Under the pieces are notes generated by a model. It had not been told where the DNA came from, ran no database searches, and was given only the letters and a program-made list of their open reading frames with translations. Of a DNA stretch of 53,326 nt, positions 36,695 to 45,204 are shown piece by piece. The DNA comes from Corynebacterium sp. HMSC04H06 (GTDB lineage: Bacteria; Actinomycetota; Actinomycetes; Mycobacteriales; Mycobacteriaceae). Each line of letters opens with the position of its first letter. The stretch's first letter is position 1. The stretch is taken from positions 1-53,326 of the forward strand of contig NZ_KV823403.1 in the NCBI RefSeq assembly GCF_001815935.1, in the 5' to 3' direction. The position numbers and the translations under genes are program-made.

Positions 36695-39600
36695 ATGTCT
36701 AAATTTAGCCCTCTCAACTGGCCAGTGGTGCGCCAGTTCCGCTCGGGTGACGCCTTCGGACGGGACGTGAATACCCAGTCCGCGAAGAGCCAGCACCTGC
36801 ACGGCCGGACCGCGGAGGCGGACAAGGTTGTCCAGTCCGTGTGCCCCTACTGCGCGGTGGGTTGTTCCCAGCGCGTCTACGTCAAAGACAACAAGGTTAT
36901 CCAGATCGAGGGCGATCCGGATTCGCCGGTCTCGCGCGGGCGCCTGTGCCCAAAGGGCTCGGCCTCGGAGCAGCTGATCAACTCCGAATCCCGCCTGACC
37001 ACCATCAAGTACCGCGCGCCGTACGCCACCGAGTGGCAGGACCTAGACACGGATACCGCGATGGAAATGATTGCGGACCGCTATCTGGAGTCCCGCCGCA
37101 ACGGCTGGCAGGACACGGACGACTACGGCCGTCCACTCAACCGCACCATGGGTGTGGCTGGCCTGGGCGGTGCAACGCTCGATAACGAGGAAAACTACCT
37201 GATTAAGAAGCTGTTTACCGCCACGGGCGCGGTGCAGGTCGAAAATCAGGCCCGCATATGACACTCCGCCACCGTTCCCAGTTTGGGAACTTCGTTTGGC
37301 CGCGGCGGCGCAACCCAGCCGCTGCAGGATATGGCGAATGCGGACTGCATTGTCATTGAGGGGTCGAACATGGCCGAGTGCCACCCGGTGGGCTTCCAGT
37401 GGGTGGTTGAGGCCAAGAAGCGTGGTGCCCGCATCATCCACGTGGACCCGCGGTACACGCGTACCTCTGCCTTCGCGAACCGGCACATCGGTATCCGCGG
37501 CGGCACGGACGTGGTGCTGCTGGGGGCGTTGATCAAGTACATGATCGACAACGATCTGTACTTCCACGACTACGTGGTCAACTACACCAACGCGCCGACC
37601 ATCATCAGTGAGGACTACCTGGACACTGAGGACTTGGACGGGCTGTTCTCCGGCTTCGACCCGGAGACCGGCAAGTACGTCAATGACTCGTGGCAGTACG
37701 TCAAGAAGGATGAGGGGCAGGCGTGGAACGTGGAGCGCGACGAGACCCTGCAGCACCCGAACTCGGTGTTCCAGATTCTCAAGCGTCACTACTCCCGCTA
37801 CACGCCGGAGATCGTGGAGGAGACCTGCGGTATCTCGCAGGAGGACTTCTACTACCTGGCGCAGTCGATCGCGGATAACTCCAAGCCGGATCGCACGACC
37901 TGCTTCGCCTACGCTTTGGGCTTTACCCAGCACACCCTCGGCGCGCAGTTCATCCGCACGGCGGCTATCCTGCAGCTGCTGATGGGCAACGTCGGCCGCC
38001 CGGGCTCGGGCATCATGGCGCTGCGTGGGCACGCCTCCATCCAGGGCTCGACGGATATCCCGACGCTGTTTAACAACCTGCCGGGCTACCTGCCCATGCC
38101 GCACGTCCAAGACGACGGCTGGGACAGCTACGTGGCCAACTTCGCCAAGCGGGGCTCGAAGGGCTTCTGGCAGATTGGTGAAAACTACGCCGTGTCCCTG
38201 ATGAAGTCTTATTTCGGCGACGCCGCCACGAAGGACAACAACTGGGGCTTCGACATGATGCCGCGCATCTCCGGGGCGCACTCGACCTACGAGACGCTCA
38301 TGGGCATGCTGGACGGGCAGGTCGAGGGCTACCTGGTCTTCGGCCAGAACCCGGCGGTCGCACAGTCCAACGGCGGTATGCAGCGCCGTGGCCTGGCCGC
38401 GCTGAAGTGGCTGGTGGTCCGCGACTTCCAGGAGATTGAGACCGCCTCCTTCTGGCACGACTCCCCGGAGATTAAGACCGGCGAGCTCAAGACGGAAGAG
38501 ATCGGTACGGAGGTCTTCCTCATGCCGGCGGCCACCCACGTGGAAAAGGCAGGTACCTTCACGCAGACGCAGCGCATGCTGCAGTGGCGTTTCAAGGCTG
38601 TCGATGCGCCGGGGGAGGCCACCAGCGAGCTGTGGTTCTTCTACCAGTTGGGTAAGAAGATCAAGGAGCGCTTGGCTGACTCCACCGACCCGCGCGACCG
38701 CGCCATCCAGGCGCTGGCGTGGAACTACGAGGAAAACGAGGAAGGCGAGCCACACTCGGAGGACATCCTCAAGGAGATTAACGGCTATTACTTGGAGGGG
38801 CCGAAGAAGGGCCAACTGCTGCCTGCGTTCACCGAGATGAAGGCGGACGGCACCACCTCGGGTGGTTGCTGGATCTACACCGGCGTCTACAAGGACGGCA
38901 TCAACCACTCGGCCAAGAAGGTCCCGGGTTCGGAGCAGAACGAGGTCGCTCTGGAATGGGGCTGGGCGTGGCCGGCGAACCGCCGTATCCTGTACAACCG
39001 GGCATCGGCGGCGCCGGACGGTACCCCGTGGTCGGAGCGCAAGAAGTACATCTGGTGGGACGCTGAGGCCGGCAAGTGGGTCGGCGACGACGTGCCGGAC
39101 TTCCCGGCTACGCTGCCGCCGGACCACAAGGCGCCCATCGATGCGGTGGGCCCGGCCGCCTTGGATGGCACGGATGCCTTCATCATGCAGACCGACGGCC
39201 GCGGCTGGCTGTTCGCCCCGTCGGGACTGTCGGACGGCCCGCTGCCGACGCACTACGAGCCGCATGAGTCTCCGGTGCGCAACATCCTGTACAAGCAGCA
39301 GCAGTCGCCGACGCGCCTGACCATCAAGCGCCCGGACAACCTGTCGAAGCCGGAGGCCGGCACGCCGGGATCCGAGGTCTTCCCGTTCGTCTTCTCCACG
39401 TACCGACTGACGGAGATGTACACCTCGGGTGCAATGTCGCGCCGCCTGCCGTACCTGGCGGAGCTTCAGCCGGGCTTGTTCTGCGAGGTCTCCAAGGCCC
39501 TGGCGGAAAAGCGCGGCCTGGAAAACGGCGGCTGGGCCACTATTGTCTCGCCGCGTGGCGTGATCGAGGCGCAGGTGCTGGTCACCGATCGTATGGAGCC

Positions 39601-39973
39601 GATGGTCATCAATGGCCAGGAGTTCCACCAGTTGGGTCTGCCGTTCCACTACGGTGATTCCGACAACGCGGTCGTGGCCGGCGACGGCCCGAACGATCTG
39701 CTGGGGCTGACGTTGGAGCCGAACGTATTCATCCAGAACTCGAAGATCGGCGCCTGCGATATCCGACCGGGCCGCCGCCCGCGCGGCCAGGCCAAGCTGG
39801 AGCTACTCCACGAGTATCAGCGCCGCGCCAACCTGGACCTGGATTCGGGCAACCAGTTGGTCGACGTGCTCGATGAGTTCACCATCGAGTCCAAAAATGC
39901 CGACGAGGACGGCGGTAACGGCACGGACCGGACCGCTGGCAACGCGGCGGATGACGAAGGAAAGGAGTTCTAG
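36695..39973 (+). CDS. fdhA: Selenocysteine-containing formate dehydrogenase alpha subunit (UGA = Sec at residue 189)
   Basis: 1092 residues when the in-frame TGA at 37259-37261 is read as selenocysteine. Oxidises formate to CO2 at a molybdenum (or tungsten) bis-MGD centre ligated by the Sec. The N-terminal 4Fe-4S motif is Cys50-x2-Cys53-x3-Cys57 with Cys85. The UGA context NQARI-U-HSATVPSLG aligns with the Sec site of FdnG/FdoG-type enzymes, and the sequence continues without loss of homology. The C-terminal MGD-binding domain includes VFPFVFSTYRLTEMY. No twin-arginine signal is evident, unlike E. coli FdnG, so cytoplasmic orientation is possible. Leaderless ATG behind TAAGTT. First gene of fdhABC; Sec machinery is encoded downstream. 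Confidence 0.95.
37259..37308 (+). promoter_or_regulatory. Candidate bacterial SECIS element
   Basis: Beginning with the UGA. Twelve nt downstream is a perfect 6-bp hairpin GTTCCC-AGTTT-GGGAAC (37274-37290) inside the coding sequence. A lower stem CCGCC (37266-37270) with GGCGG (37304-37308) can extend it. Distance and apical stem-loop resemble the E. coli fdhF element bound by the SelB C-terminus. Confidence 0.75.
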
Positions 39974-41047
39974 GTGACTAACGTTTTGGGCACTAATTCC
40001 AACGCGCTGACCGAGCACTCCCACGGGTACGACTCGTATACGCGCATGGCGTTTTTCACCGACACCTCCGTGTGCATCGGCTGCAAGGCCTGCGAGGTCG
40101 CCTGCAAGGAGTGGAACCGTAACCCGGTCGAGGGCTACGAGCTCACCGGTAACTCCTACGACAACACCGGCGCGCTGGGGGCGAACACCTGGCGCCACGT
40201 GGCGTTCGTAGAGCAGGGCGACGACCGCATTCAGGAAGCCCGCGAGGAGGGCCGCAAGCTCATTTCGCTGGGCATGCCCACCATCGGCGGCGCGGACAAG
40301 GAGATTGACACCACCCCGCCGGATACCCCAGATTTCCGCTGGCTGATGTCCTCGGACGTGTGCAAGCACTGCACCCACGCCGGCTGCCTGGACGTGTGCC
40401 CGACGGGCGCGCTCTTCCGCACCGAGTTCGGCACCGTGGTTGTCCAGGACGATGTCTGCAACGGCTGCGGCACCTGCGTGGCCGGCTGCCCGTTCGGCGT
40501 GATTGAACGCCGCGACGACGGCGGCGTGACGCTGAAGACGGACAAGACCGCGACCGTGGACTATGAGGATCACACTCACGCCGGGGTCAACGTGTTGGCC
40601 AAGCTCAAGCAGCTCAAGCCGCAGGGCGACGACCACACCGCGGGCCAGCCCATGCCGGTGAAGAACTTGGGCGTGGCCCAGAAGTGCACCATGTGCTACG
40701 ACCGCCTGAAGATGGGGCAGGAGCCGGCGTGCGCGAAGACCTGCCCGACCAATTCCATCCAGTTCGGCACCTACGACGACATGCTTGCCGCCGCCCAGGA
40801 GCGCGTGCGTGAGCTGCACGAGCAGGGCCTGCATGAGGCGCGCCTCTACGGCGCTAACTCGGAGGATGGCGTCGGCGGTACCGGTTCGCTGTTCTTGCTG
40901 CTGGATTCGCCGGAGGTCTACGGCCTGCCGCCGGATCCGCGCGTGCCCACCGCGGACCTGCCGCAGATGTACAAGACGGCGGCGAAGGCCATCGGTGCGA
41001 TGGCGCTCGCGGTCGCCGGATCCTTCGTGTTGGGAGGCAAGAAGTGA
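39974..41047 (+). CDS. fdhB: Formate dehydrogenase iron-sulfur (beta) subunit
   Basis: 357 residues. Four ferredoxin-like Cys clusters: CIGCKACEVACKEWN, CKHCTHAGCLDVCP, CNGCGTCVAGCPFG and CTMCYDRLKMGQEPACAKTCP. It carries electrons from the alpha subunit to the membrane subunit. A hydrophobic C-terminal segment (about 335-353, AKAIGAMALAVAGSFVLGG) may anchor it. GTG start directly after the fdhA stop; its own stop overlaps the next GTG. Confidence 0.93.
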   Translation: MTNVLGTNSNALTEHSHGYDSYTRMAFFTDTSVCIGCKACEVACKEWNRNPVEGYELTGNSYDNTGALGANTWRHVAFVEQGDDRIQEAREEGRKLISLGMPTIGGADKEIDTTPPDTPDFRWLMSSDVCKHCTHAGCLDVCPTGALFRTEFGTVVVQDDVCNGCGTCVAGCPFGVIERRDDGGVTLKTDKTATVDYEDHTHAGVNVLAKLKQLKPQGDDHTAGQPMPVKNLGVAQKCTMCYDRLKMGQEPACAKTCPTNSIQFGTYDDMLAAAQERVRELHEQGLHEARLYGANSEDGVGGTGSLFLLLDSPEVYGLPPDPRVPTADLPQMYKTAAKAIGAMALAVAGSFVLGGKK

Positions 41048-42162
41048 GCGCATACGACGAGTACCGGCCCCCGCAGCCGGAGCGGGCCAACCGCTACAAG
41101 AAATTCGACGGCACCAAGCCGAAGCGCAAGAAGCGCGGCAAGGTAGGCGCCGGCGCGCAGGACGGCTCCAAGGAGCAGCGGATGGCGGAGGACTTCGAGT
41201 TCTCCTCCTACTACGGCAAGCCCGTGGTCAAGGCCCCACCGTGGGAGTGGCCGATTGGCGTCTACCTGTTCCTGGGCGGAGTCTCCGGCGGTTCGGCGCT
41301 GCTGTCCCTGGGAGCGCAGGCCACCGGCAACCGCGCCCTGCGCCGTTCGACGTCTATCTCCGCCTTCGGCGCGGCCGCGGCTGGCTCGGTCTGCCTGGTG
41401 CTCGACCTGGGCCGCCCGGAGCGGCTGCTGAACATGTTCCGTGTATTCAAGGTGACCTCGCCCATGAGCATCGGCTCCTGGATCCTGGCTACCTTCGCCA
41501 CGGCGGCGTCGCTGCCGGCCCTGTCCGAGCTTGACGATGCCACCGGACGCCGCGTCCCCCTGCCGAAGTTCGCGCGTAAGGCCGTGCACGGCGCCGCCGG
41601 CTCGGCCGGTGTCGTCGCCGGGGTGCTGGGCGGCCCGCTGGCGGGCTACACCGCCGTGCTGCTGGGTAATACTTCGAACCCCACCTGGAACGACACGAAG
41701 CGTCACCTGGCCTTCGTCTTCGTTTCCTCCGCCTCGGCGGCAGCTTCCGGCTTGGCGATGGTGACCACCCCGCAGCAATTCGCCGGGCCGGCCCGGGCGC
41801 TCGGCATGATGGCCGCGGCCAGCGATTTGGTTGCCACCCGCGTCATGGAAGAAAACATGGAGCCGGAACCGCGGGAGACCCTGCACAAGGGCACGCCCGG
41901 CAAGCTGATGAAGGCCTCGGAGTACTTCATCGCTGCCGGGGGCGTGGGCACCGCGATCTCCGCGCTGACCAAGTCGCGGTGGGGCGCGGTCGCTTCCGGC
42001 CTGAGTCTGCTGGCTGGCTCGGCGTGCACGCGTTTCGGCGTGCTCAACGCGGGCCTGGAGGCGGTCAAAGACCCGATGACCACTATCGGCCCGCAGAAGC
42101 GCCGCGCCGCCGCACGCCGCGCCGAGCAGGGCCTGGATACCTCGGTCGTCACCCCGGACTAA
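41044..42162 (+). CDS. fdhC: NrfD/PsrC-type membrane subunit of formate dehydrogenase
   Basis: 372 residues. A long charged cytoplasmic N-terminus (about 1-65, Lys-rich) precedes roughly eight hydrophobic helices. WEWPIGVYLFLGGVSGGSALL and VLDLGRPERLLNMFRVFKVTSPMS are the classic NrfD-family quinone-site signatures. It replaces the cytochrome b (FdnI) subunit of the E. coli enzyme, so electrons should pass to menaquinone without heme b. GTG overlaps the fdhB stop (GTGA). Confidence 0.9.
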   Translation: MSAYDEYRPPQPERANRYKKFDGTKPKRKKRGKVGAGAQDGSKEQRMAEDFEFSSYYGKPVVKAPPWEWPIGVYLFLGGVSGGSALLSLGAQATGNRALRRSTSISAFGAAAAGSVCLVLDLGRPERLLNMFRVFKVTSPMSIGSWILATFATAASLPALSELDDATGRRVPLPKFARKAVHGAAGSAGVVAGVLGGPLAGYTAVLLGNTSNPTWNDTKRHLAFVFVSSASAAASGLAMVTTPQQFAGPARALGMMAAASDLVATRVMEENMEPEPRETLHKGTPGKLMKASEYFIAAGGVGTAISALTKSRWGAVASGLSLLAGSACTRFGVLNAGLEAVKDPMTTIGPQKRRAAARRAEQGLDTSVVTPD

Positions 42163-42191
42163 GCGGGGGCGGTGCAGTCTTAGTTTTCGGT

Positions 42192-42220
42192 TTGTCAGCC
42201 TGGGGAAAGGGCTGCATAAT
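42192..42220 (+). promoter_or_regulatory. Sigma-A promoter for the yedE-yedF pair
   Basis: TTGTCA (42192-42197), a 17-bp spacer and CATAAT (42215-42220): one mismatch to consensus in each hexamer. The transcript would start at about 42228, at the GTG used as start of yedE. This indicates the selenium-handling genes can be transcribed independently of fdhABC. Confidence 0.7.
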
Positions 42221-42228
42221 ATTGGCTC

Positions 42229-43542
42229 GTGTGCCCAAGGCGGGACCCAGCCTTCGGCACGATCTATAACCGAATGAAAGATTGCATAGTCGTGACTATT
42301 CCCCGCACGAAGTCGTCCTATGACAAGCGCTCGTACGACGCCTTCTACCGCAGCCGCGTAGGCCTTGCCCCTGGGCCCGTGTTCGCCATCTTGGGCGTGC
42401 TCAGTGGTCTCTATTTCCTTTTGACCGGCACTGTCTGGGCAGTGACCGGCGAATTCACCCGCCTGGGCGGCCACTTGGTCGAAGCCCTGGGCGCGGACAT
42501 CCAGTCCTGGAAGTACTACCAGGAGGTCACCACCATGGAGGGCAACCCCCTCCAACGCACCGACGGCTGGATCGTCGTCGCCATGCTCATCGGCTCCCTG
42601 GTGGCCGCCCTCATCGCCGGCGATTTCCGCTGGCGTATCCCGCCGCTGAAACGCCGCTGGGTCCAAGCCCTGTGCGGCGGCATCATCGCCGGCTTCGGCG
42701 CCCGGCTGGCGTTCGGCTGCAACCTGGCCGCCATGTTCACCGGCATCCCGCAGTTCTCCTTGCACGCCTGGCTTTTTACCATCATGACCGCGGTCGGCAC
42801 GGCCGTGGGCGTCAAGATCATCAAGATGCCGTGGTGGCGCGGGCCCTCCAAGCCCAAGCCGGTCAACACCCCGAAGGTGGGCCTGGCGGACGTGCGCCGG
42901 CAGCTGCAGCGCAAGCGCTGGCTGGGCATCGCCGTGACCATCGTGACGCTTGTCATCGCCGCCTTCTACTTCGCCTCCGGCCAGCCGCTGCTGGGCGTGG
43001 CCGTTCTCTTCGGCCTGGCCTTCGGCGTGCTCATCCAGCGCGGCCAGATTTGCTTCACCGCCGCGTTCCGCGACCTGTGGGTGACCAAGAAGACCAAGCT
43101 GGCGGACTCGCTGATTATCGGCCTGGCTGCCGCGGTCGTCGTGACCTTCGCGGTCCTGCTGCTCACGGATGCCACCCCGCTGACCAAGCCGGCCGGCTGG
43201 GGCACCGTCCTCGGCGGCTTCCTCTTCGGCATCGGCATCATCTTCGCCGGCGCCTGCGAGACCGGTATGATGTACCGCGCGATGGAGGGCCAGCTGGTGG
43301 CCTGGGTTGCCTTCGCCGGCAACATCATCGGCGCCACCATCCTGGCCTATGGTTGGGATCACTGGGGCATTTACGATGCCCTGGTGGCCAACGCCATCAA
43401 GTTCAACTTCTACGAATCCTGGGGCCCGTGGCTCGCACTCATCGCCTCCGTGGCCGCCCTCGGCCTGTGGTGGCTGGCGCAGGCCCCGCTGCGCACCGAC
43501 CGCCGTGGCCGCCTCGACGCCCAGTACGGAAAGGACAACTAG
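42229..43542 (+). CDS. yedE: YedE-family putative selenium transporter (YeeE/YedE domain)
   Basis: 437 residues with about ten transmembrane helices in two homologous halves. Each half carries a conserved Cys motif: FGCNLAAMF, QICFTAAFRD and FAGACETGMMYRAMEGQ. YeeE/YedE proteins import thiosulfate-type sulfur. The YedE branch beside yedF and sel genes is linked to selenium by gene co-occurrence. Start is uncertain: GTG 42229 (leaderless fit), ATG 42274 or GTG 42292. The last would remove only non-membrane residues. Stop overlaps the yedF GTG. Confidence 0.85.
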   Translation: MCPRRDPAFGTIYNRMKDCIVVTIPRTKSSYDKRSYDAFYRSRVGLAPGPVFAILGVLSGLYFLLTGTVWAVTGEFTRLGGHLVEALGADIQSWKYYQEVTTMEGNPLQRTDGWIVVAMLIGSLVAALIAGDFRWRIPPLKRRWVQALCGGIIAGFGARLAFGCNLAAMFTGIPQFSLHAWLFTIMTAVGTAVGVKIIKMPWWRGPSKPKPVNTPKVGLADVRRQLQRKRWLGIAVTIVTLVIAAFYFASGQPLLGVAVLFGLAFGVLIQRGQICFTAAFRDLWVTKKTKLADSLIIGLAAAVVVTFAVLLLTDATPLTKPAGWGTVLGGFLFGIGIIFAGACETGMMYRAMEGQLVAWVAFAGNIIGATILAYGWDHWGIYDALVANAIKFNFYESWGPWLALIASVAALGLWWLAQAPLRTDRRGRLDAQYGKDN

Positions 43543-43865
43543 TGAACGAGCTACCCGATTTCGAGCTGGACCTCTGTGGCGAATCCTGCCCCTACCCGGT
43601 CATCCAGACGTTGAGCGCCCTGCAGGACATGGACCCGGGCCAGAAGCTGCAGATCACCACTGACTGCCCGCAGGCCTTCCGCAACGTGCCTGACGATGCC
43701 ACCGCCGCCGGCCACCGCCTCGTCGGCGAGCCGGAGCGCACCGGCGCGCGCATGATCTTCGTCTTCGAACGCGGTGAGCACGTCACCGGGCCGCGCATGG
43801 ATAACAAAACCCAGCAGACCAAGCCGGGTCTGCTGGGCAAGCTGAAAAATAAGCTGGGCCGCTAG
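43542..43865 (+). CDS. yedF: YedF/TusA-like selenium metabolism protein
   Basis: 107 residues. SirA/TusA fold with the signature Cys-Pro-x-Pro in LDLCGESCPYPVIQT (residues 15-18), whose Cys carries persulfide in TusA and perhaps selenium here. The C-terminal ~30 residues are a basic extension (GLLGKLKNKLGR). GTG start overlaps the yedE stop, so it is translationally coupled. Its 3' coding end contains the terminator of the opposing selD gene. Selenium role is inferred from neighbours. Confidence 0.85.
   Translation: MNELPDFELDLCGESCPYPVIQTLSALQDMDPGQKLQITTDCPQAFRNVPDDATAAGHRLVGEPERTGARMIFVFERGEHVTGPRMDNKTQQTKPGLLGKLKNKLGR
43806..43837 (-). terminator. selD terminator embedded in yedF coding sequence
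   Basis: Perfect 11-bp stem (CCCAGCAGACC / GGTCTGCTGGG) with a 6-nt loop. On the minus strand it is followed by TTTTGTTAT, and it begins 24 nt past the selD stop. On the plus strand it is followed by A-rich sequence, so it should act only on selD. Confidence 0.78.
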
Positions 43866-44848
43866 CGCACGCTAATCAGCGTTTCTCCGTTAGCCGGGAC
43901 GGTACGCCCGATGACCGGGTAGCCCGGCACCTCGCCGATGAGCAGCAGTCCGCCGGAGGTCTGCGCGTCGGCCAGGAAGATCAGGTCTTCCTCGCTGGCC
44001 TCGCCGCCGTCCAGGTGCGGGCGAACCCAGTCCAGGTTACGGCGGGAGCCGCCCGGGATGAAGCCGTCGGCCAGCGCCTCGCGGGCGCCATCGATGGCTG
44101 GCACGGCCGACAGATCAATCTCCGCCGCGATGCCGGAGGCCCGGCACATCTTGTATAGGTGCCCCAGCAGGCCAAAGCCGGTGATATCGGTCGCGGCCTT
44201 GATACCGGCCTGGGTGGCTGCCTGGGCGGCCTCCCGGTTCAGGGTGGTCATGGATTCGACGGCCGACGGGATGGCCTCGCCGGTGGCCTTATGCTTGTTG
44301 TTCAAGATGCCGACGCCGATGGGCTTAGTCAGGGTGATGGGCAAGCCCGCCTCGGCGGCATCGTTGCGCATGAGCTTGTCCGGGTCCACGATCCCCGTGG
44401 CCGAGAGCCCGTAGAGCGGCTCCGGCGCGGTAATCGAGTGCCCGCCGGTAATCGAGATGCCGGCCTGCTCAGCAATGTCCATGCCGCCGCGCAGCACCTC
44501 GCGCAGGATGTCCAAGCTCAGCACCTCGCGCGGCCAGCCCACGAGGTTGATGGCGGTAACGGGCGTGCCGCCCATCGCGTAGACGTCGCTCAGCGCGTTC
44601 GCCGCGGCGACCCGACCCCAGTCATAAGGGTCATTGAGCATAGGGGTGAAAAAGTCGGCGGTGGAGATGACTGCCAGCCCGTTCTGGATCTTGACCGCGG
44701 CGGCGTCGTCGCCGGCGTCCAGCCCGACGATGACATTCGGGTCCGCGTGGCCTACCAGGCCTTCGACGGCGGATTCGAGCTCGCCGGCGGGGATCTTGCA
44801 GGCACAACCGCCGCCTGCTGCGAATGAGGTCAGCTTGATATCGTCCAT
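43862..44848 (-). CDS. selD: Selenide, water dikinase (selenophosphate synthase)
   Basis: 328 residues. Makes monoselenophosphate from selenide and ATP, the selenium donor for Sec-tRNA synthesis. The N-terminal Gly-rich loop GGGCACK places Cys15, Cys17 and Lys18 at the catalytic positions; the enzyme itself uses Cys, not Sec. Further motifs: VGLDAGDDAAA, STADFFTPMLNDPYDWGRVAAANALSDVYAMGG and ITGGHSI. ATG is preceded by TAGGCT 6 nt upstream (leaderless). Convergent with yedF, sharing 4 bp at the stops. Confidence 0.95.
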   Translation of the reverse strand: MDDIKLTSFAAGGGCACKIPAGELESAVEGLVGHADPNVIVGLDAGDDAAAVKIQNGLAVISTADFFTPMLNDPYDWGRVAAANALSDVYAMGGTPVTAINLVGWPREVLSLDILREVLRGGMDIAEQAGISITGGHSITAPEPLYGLSATGIVDPDKLMRNDAAEAGLPITLTKPIGVGILNNKHKATGEAIPSAVESMTTLNREAAQAATQAGIKAATDITGFGLLGHLYKMCRASGIAAEIDLSAVPAIDGAREALADGFIPGGSRRNLDWVRPHLDGGEASEEDLIFLADAQTSGGLLLIGEVPGYPVIGRTVPANGETLISVR

Positions 44849-44898
44849 GCCCCGAGCCTACCCGTCACAGCCCCCGGGCCGGCACAACTGTAACCCAC

Positions 44899-44975
44899 CT
44901 ATGAACCCTTCGCGCTCACGGGCAGGGGGGAATGTGTGCATTTTGGTTGCGCTGGTGACCGCGAAGGGTTCATAG
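44899..44975. repeat. Interspersed inverted-repeat element, copy C
   Basis: Same arms as copies A and B (CCCTTCGCGCTCACG at 44906-44920, GGTGACCGCGAAGGG at 44954-44968; 63 bp). Here the outer ends extend the stem to a perfect 16-bp inverted repeat, CTATGAACCCTTCGCG and its complement. Located between selD and the tRNA-Sec gene. Confidence 0.82.
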
Positions 44976-45083
44976 GGCATGCGGAGGGTTCACGGAGAGC
45001 GCGCGTAGGAGGGAGCACGTGCCCACCTAGGCTCACGGGTGCTGCTGCCGTTGGCGGAAGGGGCGCTTGGTAGAGTTCCCAGT

Positions 45084-45178
45084 GGAGGCGTCTGCGTCCT
45101 GGTGGGCGCCCCGGTCTTCAAAACCGGTGAGGCCGAGTATCTCGGTCTGGCAGGTTCGATTCCTGTCCGTCTCCGCCA
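45084..45178 (+). tRNA. selC: tRNA-Sec (anticodon UCA)
   Basis: 95 nt including the encoded CCA, the same length as E. coli selC. Acceptor GGAGGCG pairs with CGTCTCC (one G-U). The D stem is 6 bp with a 4-nt loop (GCGTCC-TGGT-GGGCGC). The anticodon arm CCGGT-CTTCAAA-ACCGG exposes TCA. The long variable arm (AGGCCGAG-TAT-CTCGGTCT) and T arm (CAGG-TTCGATT-CCTG) complete the Sec-specific shape. A TAGAGT -10 (45071-45076) ends 7 nt before the 5' end. It is 26 nt upstream of selA, so they may share a transcript. Confidence 0.95.
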
Positions 45179-45204
45179 ATAAGCTTAAATTTTCCAGGAG
45201 TGCC

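Noticed and set aside
36695..37261. Truncated 188-residue formate dehydrogenase ending at TGA (frameshift or nonsense pseudogene)
   Set aside because: Homology continues in the same frame after the TGA, the TGA sits at the family's Sec site, and the whole Sec machinery is adjacent.
37043..39649. 868-codon open frame on the minus strand opposite fdhA
   Set aside because: A GC-rich antisense shadow: the plus strand encodes a well-conserved formate dehydrogenase, and the antisense product is Arg/Val/Leu-rich with no motif.
40918..43362. 814-codon open frame on the minus strand opposite fdhB, fdhC and yedE
   Set aside because: Runs antisense across three recognisable genes and their junctions; composition is typical of a shadow frame.
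45067..45204. Extended selA start running through the tRNA-Sec gene
   Set aside because: This segment folds as tRNA-Sec; selA starts at GTG 45205 with its own ribosome-binding site.
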